Assembly: GCA_943789465.1 (NCBI GenBank)
Contig: CALSUF010000002.1
Coordinates: 1-64,000, forward strand
Origin: an uncultured Flavobacteriaceae bacterium
GTDB taxonomy: Bacteria; Bacteroidota; Bacteroidia; Flavobacteriales; Flavobacteriaceae
Length of the DNA stretch: 64,000 nt
Direction: 5' to 3'
Shown: positions 49,716 to 59,458 of the stretch, in pieces
Position numbering within the stretch: position 1 is the first letter of the stretch
How the letters are laid out: every line of letters begins with the position of its first letter
Notes under the pieces: model-generated
Told to the model about the DNA's origin: nothing
The model's database searches: none
The model's input: the letters and a program-made list of their open reading frames with translations, nothing else
Translations under genes and position numbers: made by a program

Positions 49716-52160
49716 TTACCCTTCATAACCATTTCCAAAGCCTCGTTGTGCATCTTTTTTCTTCTGGTTAAAACGGTAGGTAAATGATAGGTTGTAAGAT
49801 CGTACACGCCATCGGTAATAACTGTCACTATAAAACGTAGGAGTGGTTGACTCTAAGTTACGGCGTTGAGTATTAAATAGATCATTGATATTAACTGAAA
49901 GAGATGCTTTTTCTTTGAATAGGTCTTTACTAAATGCCATATTTGAAGAGAAGCGCCCCTCTCGTTTGTTTACAGCATCAATTCTTGGGCCATCATAACT
50001 CAAGCGTGTTTGCCATTCAATATTTCCTGGTAAGGTGTATTTGTTATTCAAACGAATGAACCAGCCTAAATTTTCAGAATCATAACTCAAACCTTTATAA
50101 CTCCCTTTAATAATGGACTGGTAAAGGTTAAAATTTGCATTCATATTCCATTTTTTTGTTGGACGGTAGGTCAATGTAAATTCAAACCCATAACGGTCGT
50201 CTTCAGCTAAGTTGATAGGGCCGCGTCGAATGATTGGTACGCTCTGTCCATCCACTACAATTTCTTCGCCAGTATCTTCACTCACAAAAGTGAAAATATC
50301 GGTTGCATGACTAAAATATAAAGAAGTGTTGAGTGTTAAGACACCAAATTTGTTTAGATATCCAATATCAAATCCATTTGAATAACTTGGATTGATGTTT
50401 GGATTGCCTTGAAATAAATTTGTTGCACTGCTTCTAGAAGGAAACGGATTTAAATACCATGATCCTGGTCGGCTAATACGGCGGTTATAGCCTAATGTCA
50501 AGCTTTGGGTTTCAGAAAATTCGTAACCTAAATTGACCGTAGGAAAGAGTCCAACATAATTATTATTTGAATAATCATTACTGCTCAGCTGTTGTATGGT
50601 TATCTGTGTTGCTTCCAAACGTAAGCCTAGCAAAAATGAAAATTTATCTTTTAATTTACTTCCATATTGTGAATAAAATGCATTGACATCTTCTTTATAT
50701 ATCAATGTATTACTAACGTCAGTATCTAATACAAAATTATCATTTTCGGCAAACTCTAATTTATAGTCCGTTGTGTTTTTTGTGAACCGACCGTTATAGC
50801 CTGCTTCAAAACGACTCTGTTCTCCAATGGGAAGCGTGAAATCTGTTTTGAACAAAATACGTCTTTGATCTTCAATTGTTTGGACACGTTCAGCTGCCAA
50901 AGAATTGTTGTAAATGATAGAATTTTCATCTTCAGTGCTATTTTCAACTTGGAAATCTGCTGTCAAACGGTGGTCGCTGTTGCCATGAAACTGTTTGTCA
51001 AAATTAATAGAAAATTGTGTAGTTTGATCCGTTTCTAACTCAGGATCATAACGCAAAGATTCACCAATCAGTGTTTTTGATGCATCTAAGGTTTCTGCTC
51101 TGTTAAATGTTTCATTACTATTGTCACTTTTTCTGATAAGAAAGGCGGTTGTCAAAGAGGTGGTTGGATTGATGTACCATTCAATACCAGTGTTGCTATT
51201 AAATCCTTTTCGAATCCTTTCAAAAGTGCGGTATTCATTTCGAAACGTATTTGGAGCATCCTGAATGAGAACTCCAGCCTCATCGTACTCTGAATTGAAA
51301 AACTCTGTTTTTGTGGTAGAATTTCCAGGACTATTTCTGTAAGAATAGCCAGAGTTATTAAAGATGTTCACATTGCCAGTACGGAAGTTAATATTTCCTG
51401 AACTCCCTAACTGATCAGGATAACCTCCATTCAAAATGACAGCACCATTTAGTCCGAGAAGCTTACTTCGTCTCAAAATAATGTTCAAAATTCCAGCAGT
51501 GCCTTCAGCATCATAGCGTGCAGAAGGAGAGGTGATAATCTCTACTTTTTCAATCGCATCTGCGGGTAATTGTCTTAAAGCATCGGTGGAGTTCAATCCT
51601 ACCAGCCCAGAGGGTTTGCCATTTATTAGAATACGTACATTCTGATTTCCTCTCAAAGCAACATTTCCTTCAATATCCACAGAAACAGAAGGTACATTGT
51701 CTAAAACATCACTCACGCTACCGCCTCTTACAGTGAGGTCTTTTCCTACATTGTATATTTTTTTATCCAATTTAATTTCAACCGAGGTTTTTTCAGCAAT
51801 AAGGTCAACAACTTCCAATGTTTGGAAATCTGCTTCTAGTTGAATGACACCAAAATCAGTGTTTTGGTCAAGGTTATAATTTGGCTTTATAACTGTCATA
51901 AGTGAGAAATATTCAAATGAAATATCATAAATTCCTTTGGGAATTTCGATACTGAAGTTTCCTTCAGAATCTGTAATACCACCACCAATGATCTTATTTT
52001 CAGTTGTACTAAAAAAAGCAACAGTTGCATATTCAATAGAACGTTGACTTTCTTTTTCTAAAATGTTTCCAGAAACAACAAATGAATCACGTTTATTTTG
52101 AGCATCCAAAGAAGTGAGCGCTAGAAATAAAGTAACAGCAAACAACAAGTTTTTAATCAT
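49716..52160 (-). CDS. TonB-dependent receptor, outer membrane beta-barrel family (OMP_b-brl_3)
   Basis: The 814-residue protein has a signal peptide (about 1-20, cleaved after LDAQ) and a carboxypeptidase-regulatory-like domain (about 27-105, SGNILEKESQRSIEYATVAF). A plug domain follows at about 120-235 (VGKDLTVRGGSVSDVLDNVP, ILINGKPSGLVG, IEKVEIITSPSARYDAEG), then a long barrel. DAEGTAGILNIILRR is a strong signature of this receptor subfamily. No SusD gene is adjacent. The ligand is unknown, possibly a peptide or siderophore-type compound. Confidence 0.9.
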   Translation of the reverse strand: MIKNLLFAVTLFLALTSLDAQNKRDSFVVSGNILEKESQRSIEYATVAFFSTTENKIIGGGITDSEGNFSIEIPKGIYDISFEYFSLMTVIKPNYNLDQNTDFGVIQLEADFQTLEVVDLIAEKTSVEIKLDKKIYNVGKDLTVRGGSVSDVLDNVPSVSVDIEGNVALRGNQNVRILINGKPSGLVGLNSTDALRQLPADAIEKVEIITSPSARYDAEGTAGILNIILRRSKLLGLNGAVILNGGYPDQLGSSGNINFRTGNVNIFNNSGYSYRNSPGNSTTKTEFFNSEYDEAGVLIQDAPNTFRNEYRTFERIRKGFNSNTGIEWYINPTTSLTTAFLIRKSDNSNETFNRAETLDASKTLIGESLRYDPELETDQTTQFSINFDKQFHGNSDHRLTADFQVENSTEDENSIIYNNSLAAERVQTIEDQRRILFKTDFTLPIGEQSRFEAGYNGRFTKNTTDYKLEFAENDNFVLDTDVSNTLIYKEDVNAFYSQYGSKLKDKFSFLLGLRLEATQITIQQLSSNDYSNNNYVGLFPTVNLGYEFSETQSLTLGYNRRISRPGSWYLNPFPSRSSATNLFQGNPNINPSYSNGFDIGYLNKFGVLTLNTSLYFSHATDIFTFVSEDTGEEIVVDGQSVPIIRRGPINLAEDDRYGFEFTLTYRPTKKWNMNANFNLYQSIIKGSYKGLSYDSENLGWFIRLNNKYTLPGNIEWQTRLSYDGPRIDAVNKREGRFSSNMAFSKDLFKEKASLSVNINDLFNTQRRNLESTTPTFYSDSYYRWRVRSYNLSFTYRFNQKKKDAQRGFGNGYEG

Positions 52161-52250
52161 AACAATCGGTTAATTATCGAAGGTAAAAATAGCTTGATAA
52201 ATAACGCATTAGGGTTAATATTGTGTTAAATAAAGAGAGACTAAATGAAC

Positions 52251-52592
52251 TTAAAGAATTTCAAGAATTTTTTCATTTGGTCGCCCAATGACTCCTTTGT
52301 TTTTGTGAATTACAATAGGGCGTTCTATTAGTTTTGGGTGAGACACCATAGCCTCAATCAACTCTTGATCTGACCATTGCTTTCCTTTGTACTCCAATTT
52401 CCAAACTGCTTCATTCCGACGTATAAGATCGATTGGTGAAATACCTAAAATTATAATAATTTCGTTCAGTTCAGTTGCATTCAATGGATTAGAAATATAA
52501 TCAATAACCTTGTAAGGTTGACCAGAATTTTGAACCGTTTGAAGCCCTTCACGAGATTTTCGACAGCGATTGTTGTGGTAAATTTTTATCAT
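52251..52592 (-). CDS. ArsC/Spx-family thioredoxin-fold reductase
   Basis: The 113-residue protein has the ArsC-family layout: [15 protein letters not shown] with Cys10 and a CxxS motif, [28 protein letters not shown], and [20 protein letters not shown] with the Arg residues that bind arsenate in true ArsC. It could be a glutaredoxin-dependent arsenate reductase. Related proteins in Bacteroidota lie far from ars operons, as here, and may have another role. The start overlaps the prfB stop by 4 bases (ATGA), so they are translationally coupled. Confidence 0.8.
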   Translation of the reverse strand: MIKIYHNNRCRKSREGLQTVQNSGQPYKVIDYISNPLNATELNEIIIILGISPIDLIRRNEAVWKLEYKGKQWSDQELIEAMVSHPKLIERPIVIHKNKGVIGRPNEKILEIL

Positions 52593-53696
52593 AGTGTATC
52601 TGGTTTTTCTTTTTGCCCCATGAGCATTAAATAGGCTTTTAAAAAAGAAGTAATATCTCCATTCATTACATTGTCAACATTACCAGTTTCTTCAGAAGTT
52701 CTGACATCTTTGACCAGCTTGTAGGGATGCATTACATAATTTCGGATTTGACTTCCCCATTCAATTTTCATTTTCCCTGCTTCAATATCTTCGCGCTGTG
52801 CCAATTGTTTTTTAAGTTCAATTTCATACAATTGCGATTTTAACATTTGCATTGCTCTTGAACGGTTGTCGTGTTGCGAACGCGTTTCCGAACAGGAAAT
52901 TTGAATACCAGAAGGTTTATGAGTTAATTGTACTTTGGTTTCAACTTTATTCACATTTTGCCCTCCAGCACCACTGGATCGTGCGGTGGTGATATCAATA
53001 TCTGCAGGGTTGATGTCGATTTCAATCGTATCGTCTACAAGTGGATAGACATAGACAGAAGCAAAACTTGTATGGCGTTTGGCATTGCTATCAAAAGGAG
53101 AAATTCGCACCAAACGATGCACGCCATTTTCACCTTTTAGCCATCCAAAAGCAAAGTCGCCTTCAATTTGTAGTGTTACTGTTTTGATACCAGCAACATC
53201 GCCATCTTGAAGATTCAGTTCTTTGATTTTAAAATTATTCTTCTCAGCATACATGATATACATTCGCATGAGCATACTTGCCCAATCGCAACTTTCTGTA
53301 CCTCCAGCACCTGCAGTGATTTGTAATACAGCACTGAGTCCATCTCCATCTTCGGAAAGCATGTTTCTGAACTCGATATCCTCTAAAAATGTAGAAGTCA
53401 GTTCAAATTGTTTTTCAACTTCTTCAGCGGTTGTTTCACCTTCTTTAAAAAAATCAAACAAGATTTCTAGTTCTTCAGTGTAAGTTTGTGCTTTTTCAAA
53501 ATCGGTAACCCACTTTTTATTGACTCGTAAAGATTTCATGAGCAGCTCGGCTGCTTTTGAGTCGTTCCAAAAATCAGGAGCAAAGGTTTTTTCTTCCTCG
53601 TTTTGAATTTCAATGCGCTTGGCATCTAAGTCAAAGATACCTCCTCAACGCTCCAAGGCGCTCAAAAAGATCTTTTATGTGATCGTTTGTTATCAT
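52589..53696 (-). CDS. prfB: Peptide chain release factor 2 with programmed +1 frameshift
   Basis: RF2 ends translation at UGA and UAA. ATG 53696 opens 21 codons that end at in-frame TGA (53633-53631) within AGG AGG TAT CTT TGA C, the classic self-regulating slip site: a Shine-Dalgarno-like AGGAGG, then CTT-TGA. A +1 shift on CTT enters the main frame (GAC TTA GAT...), giving about 368 residues. The body has the SPF-type anticodon region, [18 protein letters not shown], and the GGQ motif [14 protein letters not shown]. Without the shift only the part from about 53539 would be read, which is an incomplete RF2. Confidence 0.95.
53630..53645 (-). promoter_or_regulatory. prfB recoding site (AGGAGG-TAT-CTT-TGA-C)
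   Basis: On the minus strand AGGAGG (53645-53640) lies three bases before CTT TGA C (53636-53630). Low RF2 levels leave the UGA unread and favour slippage to the +1 frame, so the site senses RF2 level. Confidence 0.92.
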
Positions 53697-53776
53697 AATT
53701 TTATTTCGAAATACAAAAATAGAATTTATAGTATAGAATTAAAATAATATGTAGATTTATATCCAAAATATAATTC

Positions 53777-54796
53777 ATGCAAATAGACTTAAGAAGCGAT
53801 ACCGTTACAAGACCATCTAAAGGAATGTTAGAGGCTATGATGACTGCCAAATTGGGAGATGATGTCTATGCAGAAGATCCGACGGTCAATGCCTTGGAAG
53901 CCCGAATTGCAACGCTTTTTGGAAAACCAAAAGCCCTATTTTTTCCTTCGGGAACTATGGCAAATCAAACGGGTATCAAACTCCATACACAGCCTGGAGA
54001 ACAGTTGATATGTGATAAATATGCACATGTTTATAACTATGAAGGCGGTGGTGTGTCATTTAATAGTGGTGTGTCATGTCAGCTTGTGGATGGTCATCGG
54101 GGTATGATGACGGCAGCCCAAGTAGAAGCAGCTATCAACCCGCCTGATTTTTACCACAGTCCATTGACTTCTTTAGTAACTTTGGAAAATACGACCAATA
54201 AAGGCGGTGGTGCTTGTTGGGATTTTAACGAAATTTCAAAAATTAGAACGGTTTGTGATTCCCATGATTTAGGGCTTCATTTAGATGGGGCTCGTTTGTG
54301 GAATGCACTCGTTGCAAAGTCTGAGACAGCACTTCAATATGGTCAAGTTTTTGATACTATTTCAGTTTGTTTTAGTAAGGGTTTAGGAGCTCCGGTAGGT
54401 TCTGTGTTAGTAGGAGATGACGATCTGATGAAAAAAGCGTTACGCATTCGAAAAATGTTAGGGGGAGGCATGCGTCAAATTGGATTGCTTGCAGCAGCAG
54501 CTTCTTATGCGTTGGACCACCAATACGATCGACTTAAAGACGATCACCAAAAAGCAAAAGAGATTGCAGAAGTTCTCAACCAATTAGATGCTGTTTCTAA
54601 TGTTGAACCTGTGGAAACAAATATTGTAATATTCAAATTAAACTCAAATACACCTCAAGATTTATTTTTAAATAATCTAAAAGCACACGATATTCTTGTA
54701 AGCGACATGGGAAGTGGAAAGCTGAGAATGGTGACGCATTTAGATTATACCGATGCCATGCATGCCAATCTTTTAGAAATATTGAGTAAACCCTAA
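53777..54796 (+). CDS. ltaE: Low-specificity L-threonine aldolase
   Basis: The PLP enzyme cleaves L-threonine and allo-threonine to glycine and acetaldehyde. The 339-residue protein has DLRSDTVTRPSKGM at the start, GDDVYAEDPTVNALE, FFPSGTMANQTGI, the HLDGARLWNA segment with the PLP-ring Asp, and the PLP lysine in SVCFSKGLGAPVGSVLVG at about residue 205. Length and motifs are typical. It stands alone between prfB and the oligopeptidase gene. Confidence 0.94.
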   Translation: MQIDLRSDTVTRPSKGMLEAMMTAKLGDDVYAEDPTVNALEARIATLFGKPKALFFPSGTMANQTGIKLHTQPGEQLICDKYAHVYNYEGGGVSFNSGVSCQLVDGHRGMMTAAQVEAAINPPDFYHSPLTSLVTLENTTNKGGGACWDFNEISKIRTVCDSHDLGLHLDGARLWNALVAKSETALQYGQVFDTISVCFSKGLGAPVGSVLVGDDDLMKKALRIRKMLGGGMRQIGLLAAAASYALDHQYDRLKDDHQKAKEIAEVLNQLDAVSNVEPVETNIVIFKLNSNTPQDLFLNNLKAHDILVSDMGSGKLRMVTHLDYTDAMHANLLEILSKP

Positions 54797-54841
54797 TTAT
54801 TTTTTGTAAGTTTAACCCTCTAAATTTTAATATTCATTGTT

Positions 54842-56974
54842 ATGAAACTCAAATTTTTATTTCCAATTTTAATAAGCTCACTTTTTTCTTGTGATACTAA
54901 GACTCAAAAATCAATGTCTGAATTACCAAATGCTCCAGTAGCGAAACAAATACCTAAAAATTTAACAATTCATGACGATGTGAGAGTTGATGAATTTTAC
55001 TGGTTAAACGATAGAGAAAATCCTGAAGTGATTGACTATCTTAATAAAGAAAACGACTACTATGACGCTCATACGGCGCATACCAAAAAATTTCAAACAT
55101 CTTTGTTTGAAGAAATGAAATCAAGAATAAAAGAAGATGACAGTTCTGTGCCTTATAAATACAATGGATACTGGTACATCACTAAATATCAAAAAGGGAA
55201 AGATTACCCTATTTATACGCGAAAAAAAGAAACGTTAGAGGCGGCAGAAGAATTGTTGTTTGATTGTAACGAGATGGCTAAAGATCATTCGTATTTTAGA
55301 TTGGTAGGATTGAATATAAATCTCAACAATGATTTGGTTTCTTATGGAATAGATACAACAGGTAGACGTCAATATACCTTGCATATCAAAGACCTAAAAA
55401 CTAATAAAATTTTTAAGGATGAAATTTCAAATACTACTGGAGGTAGTACTTGGGCAAATGACAATAAAACCTTGTTTTATACTCAGAAAGATGAAACAAC
55501 GCTTCGCTCGGAAGCAATTTATAAGCATCAACTGAATACGGATCAAAAATCAGATGTATTGATTTATGAAGAAACGGATGACACTTTTGGAGTGAGCGTT
55601 TATAAAACTAAATCTGATAAATATTTAGTCATAGCGAGTTATAGTACCCTAACGACGGAATATCAAATTCTAAAAGCGGATACTCCCAATGGAGATTTTA
55701 AGGTATTTCAACCCAGGACTCGCGGTTTAGAGTATGGGATTTCTCATTTTGAAGATTCGTTTTATATTGTTTCTAATGCCGATGGTGCTCAAAATTTTAA
55801 GCTATCAAAAACATCAGAAACTCAAACTGAAAAACAATATTGGAAAGATGTAATCCCACACAGAAAATCAGTATTGTTAGAAGATATTGATATTTTTAAA
55901 GATTTTTTAGTAGTATCAGAACGTGAAAATGGATTGAATCATATCCATATTAAACGTTGGGACGGTACTGATAGTTATTACCTTCCTTTTGAAAGTGAAA
56001 CCTATACAGCATACACCACTACAAATATTGATTTTAATACGACTATTTTACGATACGGATATCAGTCTCTAACGACACCTTCTTCCGTTATTGATTTTGA
56101 TATGGTTACTAAGACTAAAACCATCCAAAAAGAACAAGAAGTATTAGGTGGGAAATTTAAAAAAGAAAATTATACTTCCGAACGTTTGTGGGCGACAGCT
56201 GCTGATGGGACTCAAATACCAATCTCTTTAATACGCCATGTAGATACTGAGAAATCTCCTAACACTCCTTTGTTATTGTATGCTTATGGGTCTTATGGAA
56301 GTACAATTGACCCGTATTTTTCTACAGTAAGATTGAGTCTTTTAGATAGAGGGTTTGTTTATGCAATCGCACACATTAGAGGCGGGCAGTACCTAGGACG
56401 TCAGTGGTACGAAGATGGAAAGTTATTTAAAAAGAAAAATACGTTTTCAGATTTTGTAGATTGTTCAAAATATTTAATTAAAAATAATTATACCTCTGCT
56501 GAGCATCATTATGCAATGGGCGGTAGTGCCGGTGGGTTATTAATGGGAGCTGTCATAAATTTAGCTCCTGAATTATACAATGGGGTAGTAGCACAGGTAG
56601 CATTCGTAGATGTTGTAACCACTATGTTGGATGATAGTATTCCATTAACTACAGGAGAATATGATGAGTGGGGGAATCCAAATGAAAAAGATTATTACGA
56701 TTACATGAAGTCGTATTCGCCATATGATAATGTCACAAATAAGTTATATCCTAATATGTTAGTGACAACAGGACTGCATGATTCTCAAGTTCAATACTGG
56801 GAACCAGCTAAATGGGTAGCACGCTTACGAGCACAGAACAAAAACTCGTCTCAACTCTATCTTCAGACCAATATGGAAGCAGGTCATGGAGGTGCCTCTG
56901 GACGTTTTGAAGCCTTAAAAGAAGTCGCCGCTGAGTATTCATTTTTATTAGATCTAGAATCTATATCAAAGTAG
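54842..56974 (+). CDS. Oligopeptidase B-like S9 family peptidase, lipoprotein
   Basis: The 710-residue protein has a lipoprotein-type signal (ISSLFSC, Cys17), a seven-bladed beta-propeller (about 50-430) and the S9 catalytic domain with Ser562 in MGGSAGGLLMG, Asp647 in TTGLHDSQV and His682 in EAGHGGASG. QVAFVDVVTTMLDDSIPL and GEYDEWGNP are hallmarks of oligopeptidase B, which cuts short peptides after Arg or Lys. Unlike cytoplasmic PtrB it is exported here, so it probably digests peptides in the periplasm or at the surface. Confidence 0.9.
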   Translation: MKLKFLFPILISSLFSCDTKTQKSMSELPNAPVAKQIPKNLTIHDDVRVDEFYWLNDRENPEVIDYLNKENDYYDAHTAHTKKFQTSLFEEMKSRIKEDDSSVPYKYNGYWYITKYQKGKDYPIYTRKKETLEAAEELLFDCNEMAKDHSYFRLVGLNINLNNDLVSYGIDTTGRRQYTLHIKDLKTNKIFKDEISNTTGGSTWANDNKTLFYTQKDETTLRSEAIYKHQLNTDQKSDVLIYEETDDTFGVSVYKTKSDKYLVIASYSTLTTEYQILKADTPNGDFKVFQPRTRGLEYGISHFEDSFYIVSNADGAQNFKLSKTSETQTEKQYWKDVIPHRKSVLLEDIDIFKDFLVVSERENGLNHIHIKRWDGTDSYYLPFESETYTAYTTTNIDFNTTILRYGYQSLTTPSSVIDFDMVTKTKTIQKEQEVLGGKFKKENYTSERLWATAADGTQIPISLIRHVDTEKSPNTPLLLYAYGSYGSTIDPYFSTVRLSLLDRGFVYAIAHIRGGQYLGRQWYEDGKLFKKKNTFSDFVDCSKYLIKNNYTSAEHHYAMGGSAGGLLMGAVINLAPELYNGVVAQVAFVDVVTTMLDDSIPLTTGEYDEWGNPNEKDYYDYMKSYSPYDNVTNKLYPNMLVTTGLHDSQVQYWEPAKWVARLRAQNKNSSQLYLQTNMEAGHGGASGRFEALKEVAAEYSFLLDLESISK

Positions 56975-56990
56975 ATATAAAATAAAATTG

Positions 56991-56998
56991 TAATTTTG
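56991..56998 (+). promoter_or_regulatory. -7 box TAATTTTG before the PLP synthase gene
   Basis: TAATTTTG followed by TGG lies 28 bases before the TTG start at 57027. The same TAATTTTGTGG string occurs at 58161-58171 before the next gene. Confidence 0.6.
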
Positions 56999-57026
56999 TG
57001 GACGACTAAAAATTGAAAAACTAGGT

Positions 57027-58070
57027 TTGGTAAATAAAGAAAAATTAATATTTAATAATGTATTGGAATTAGTGGGAAATACACCACTGGTGAGGTTAAA
57101 TGTAGTAACATCCGAGTTTCCAGGTAGTTATATTGCCAAGCTAGATTCTTTTAATCCAGGGCATTCTTCTAAAGATCGAATCGCACTTCACATTATTGAA
57201 GAGGCCGAAAAAAAAGGAATTCTAAAACCTGGCGACACAATTATTGAAACTACTTCTGGAAACACAGGGTTCAGCATCGCTATGGTCAGTATTATTAAAG
57301 GCTATAAATGTGTGTTAGCTGTTAGTTCAAAATCGTCATTGGACAAAATTGACATGCTAAAAAGTATGGGCGCAAAAGTATATGTCTGCCCTGCAAACGT
57401 TAGCGTTGATGATCCACGATCCTATTACGAAGTAGCAAAACGATTGCACAAAGAAATTGAAGGCTCGATTTATATAAATCAATACTTTAATAGCCTTAAT
57501 TTGGAGGCACATTACAAAAGTACCGGCCCTGAAATATGGAACAAAACCGAAGGTAAAATCACACATTTAGTCGCCTGTAGCGGTACAGGAGGTACCATTT
57601 CTGGAACTGCTAAGTATTTGAAAGAACAAAACTCCAACATTAAAATAATAGGCGTTGATGCTTACGGATCTGTCTTAAAAAAATACCATGAAACCCGCGA
57701 GTTAGATCCTAATGAAATCTATCCCTATCGTATTGAAGGACTCGGTAAAAATTTAATTCCTACTGCAACCGATTTTGACCTCATTGATAAATTCATCAAA
57801 GTGAATGATGAGGACAGCGCACACACTGCTAGAGAAATATCTAAAACTGAAGGGATCTTTGTAGGCTACACTTCTGGAGCTGTTGTACAAGCGGTTAAGC
57901 AACTTCAAGAATCAAACGAATTTAAAGCCACAGATGTGGTCGTTCTTATATTTCCAGATCACGGGTCACGTTACATGAGTAAAATATACAACGATCAATG
58001 GATGAACGATCAAGGTTTCTTTGATGAACAAAATCAATCATCAGCCAAAAGTATTGAGTTTATTAAATAG
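57027..58070 (+). CDS. Cystathionine-beta-synthase/cysteine-synthase-like PLP enzyme; possible cysteate synthase
   Basis: The 347-residue fold-type II PLP protein has [13 protein letters not shown] at the start, the PLP lysine Lys49 in [10 protein letters not shown], the substrate loop [12 protein letters not shown], the PLP-phosphate loop [14 protein letters not shown], and [13 protein letters not shown]. It has no C-terminal CBS pair. The sequence alone suggests O-acetylserine sulfhydrylase or cystathionine synthase. The neighbour at 58191 resembles cysteate acyltransferase of sulfonolipid synthesis, so cysteate synthase is an attractive reading. The start is TTG; the upstream frame has no ATG after the -7 box. 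Confidence 0.8.
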   Translation: MVNKEKLIFNNVLELVGNTPLVRLNVVTSEFPGSYIAKLDSFNPGHSSKDRIALHIIEEAEKKGILKPGDTIIETTSGNTGFSIAMVSIIKGYKCVLAVSSKSSLDKIDMLKSMGAKVYVCPANVSVDDPRSYYEVAKRLHKEIEGSIYINQYFNSLNLEAHYKSTGPEIWNKTEGKITHLVACSGTGGTISGTAKYLKEQNSNIKIIGVDAYGSVLKKYHETRELDPNEIYPYRIEGLGKNLIPTATDFDLIDKFIKVNDEDSAHTAREISKTEGIFVGYTSGAVVQAVKQLQESNEFKATDVVVLIFPDHGSRYMSKIYNDQWMNDQGFFDEQNQSSAKSIEFIK

Positions 58071-58160
58071 ATAAATTCACTCTCTCATATCACATAACTA
58101 ATACAATAACTCTCTCCGTTTTAATTGCATAAATTATTATGTATTCATAATATTATTGTA

Positions 58161-58168
58161 TAATTTTG
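58161..58168 (+). promoter_or_regulatory. -7 box TAATTTTG before the alpha-oxoamine synthase gene
   Basis: TAATTTTG, then TGGTGC; the ATG at 58191 is 22 bases downstream. It shares the TAATTTTGTGG string with the box at 56991. Confidence 0.6.
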
Positions 58169-58190
58169 TGGTGCAAACTAACTAAAGATC

Positions 58191-59453
58191 ATGATGAGAG
58201 ATTTATTCGAAAAGATATATAAAGACAAAGGGCCTTTAGGTAAATGGGCTAGCTTAGCCGAAGGCTATTTTGTGTTCCCAAAATTAGAAGGTCAGATTTC
58301 TAATCGGATGAAGTTTCAGGGTAAAGATGTCATTACTTGGAGTATAAATGATTATTTAGGACTCGCGAATCATCCTGAAGTTAGAAAAGTAGATGCAGAA
58401 GCTGCTAATGATTTCGGATCTGCATATCCAATGGGTGCTAGAATGATGTCTGGTCACACATCTCTTCATGAACAATTACAAAATGAATTAGCAGAATTTG
58501 TAAGTAAAGAATCCACTTATCTTTTGAACTTTGGTTATCAAGGAATCATGTCTACAATTGATGCTTTAGTAGCTAAAGATGATATCATTGTTTACGATGT
58601 GGATTCACATGCCTGTATTATTGATGGCGTTCGTTTACACATGGGAAAACGCTTTACCTACAAGCACAACGATATTGAAAGTTTAGAAAAAAACCTAGAG
58701 CGAGCTACTAAAATGGCCGAACAGACAGGCGGTGGAATTTTAGTAATTTCCGAAGGTGTTTTTGGAATGCGAGGAGAGCAAGGGAAGCTAAAAGAAATTG
58801 CAGCTCTTAAAGATAAATTCAATTTTAGATTTTTAGTTGATGATGCACACGGTTTTGGTACATTGGGAAAAACAGGTGCTGGCGCAGGTGAAGAACAAGG
58901 GGTTCAAGATGAAATAGATGTGTATTTTGCAACCTTTGCTAAATCTATGGCTAGTACAGGTGCTTTTATTGCTGCTGATAAAGAAATCATAGATTATTTA
59001 AAATATAACTTACGTTCACAAATGTTTGCAAAATCGTTGCAAATGCAATTGGTAAAAGGCGCTTTAAAACGTTTAGACATGATTCGTACCATGCCCGAAC
59101 TTAAAGAAAATCTTTGGAAAATTGTTAATGCGTTGCAATCTGGACTCCGTGAGAGAGGATTTGATTTAGGAACAACTCAAAGTTGTGTAACTCCAGTTTA
59201 CTTAAAAGGAAGTATTCCCGAAGCGATGGCCTTAGTGAAAGACCTTCGTGAAAATTATGGAATTTTCTGTTCAATTGTAGTATATCCAGTCATTCCTAAA
59301 GGTCTCATTTTACTGAGGTTGATTCCAACATCTATGCACACACTTGTTGATGTCGATGAAACTTTAAAAGCATTTTCTGTGATTCGTGAACGCCTAGAGA
59401 AAGGCGTTTATAAACGCCTTTCTGCATCGGTTGCTGCAGCAATGGGGGAGTAA
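58191..59453 (+). CDS. Serine-palmitoyltransferase-like alpha-oxoamine synthase; probable cysteate acyltransferase (sulfonolipid synthesis)
   Basis: The 420-residue fold-type I PLP enzyme condenses an acyl thioester with an amino acid. It has NDYLGLANHPEVRK, GSAYPMGARMMSGHTSLHEQL, YDVDSHACIIDGVR, LVDDAHGFGTLGKTGAG and PLP Lys251 in TFAKSMASTGAF. Compared with AONS/KBL, MSGHTSLHEQL and the DSHACI loop fit the SPT side of the family. In Flavobacteriia the matching enzyme is known to use cysteate for capnine rather than serine for sphingoid base. The upstream PLP synthase supports this. The substrate is an inference, not visible in the motifs. Confidence 0.82.
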   Translation: MMRDLFEKIYKDKGPLGKWASLAEGYFVFPKLEGQISNRMKFQGKDVITWSINDYLGLANHPEVRKVDAEAANDFGSAYPMGARMMSGHTSLHEQLQNELAEFVSKESTYLLNFGYQGIMSTIDALVAKDDIIVYDVDSHACIIDGVRLHMGKRFTYKHNDIESLEKNLERATKMAEQTGGGILVISEGVFGMRGEQGKLKEIAALKDKFNFRFLVDDAHGFGTLGKTGAGAGEEQGVQDEIDVYFATFAKSMASTGAFIAADKEIIDYLKYNLRSQMFAKSLQMQLVKGALKRLDMIRTMPELKENLWKIVNALQSGLRERGFDLGTTQSCVTPVYLKGSIPEAMALVKDLRENYGIFCSIVVYPVIPKGLILLRLIPTSMHTLVDVDETLKAFSVIRERLEKGVYKRLSASVAAAMGE

Positions 59454-59458
59454 CTACT

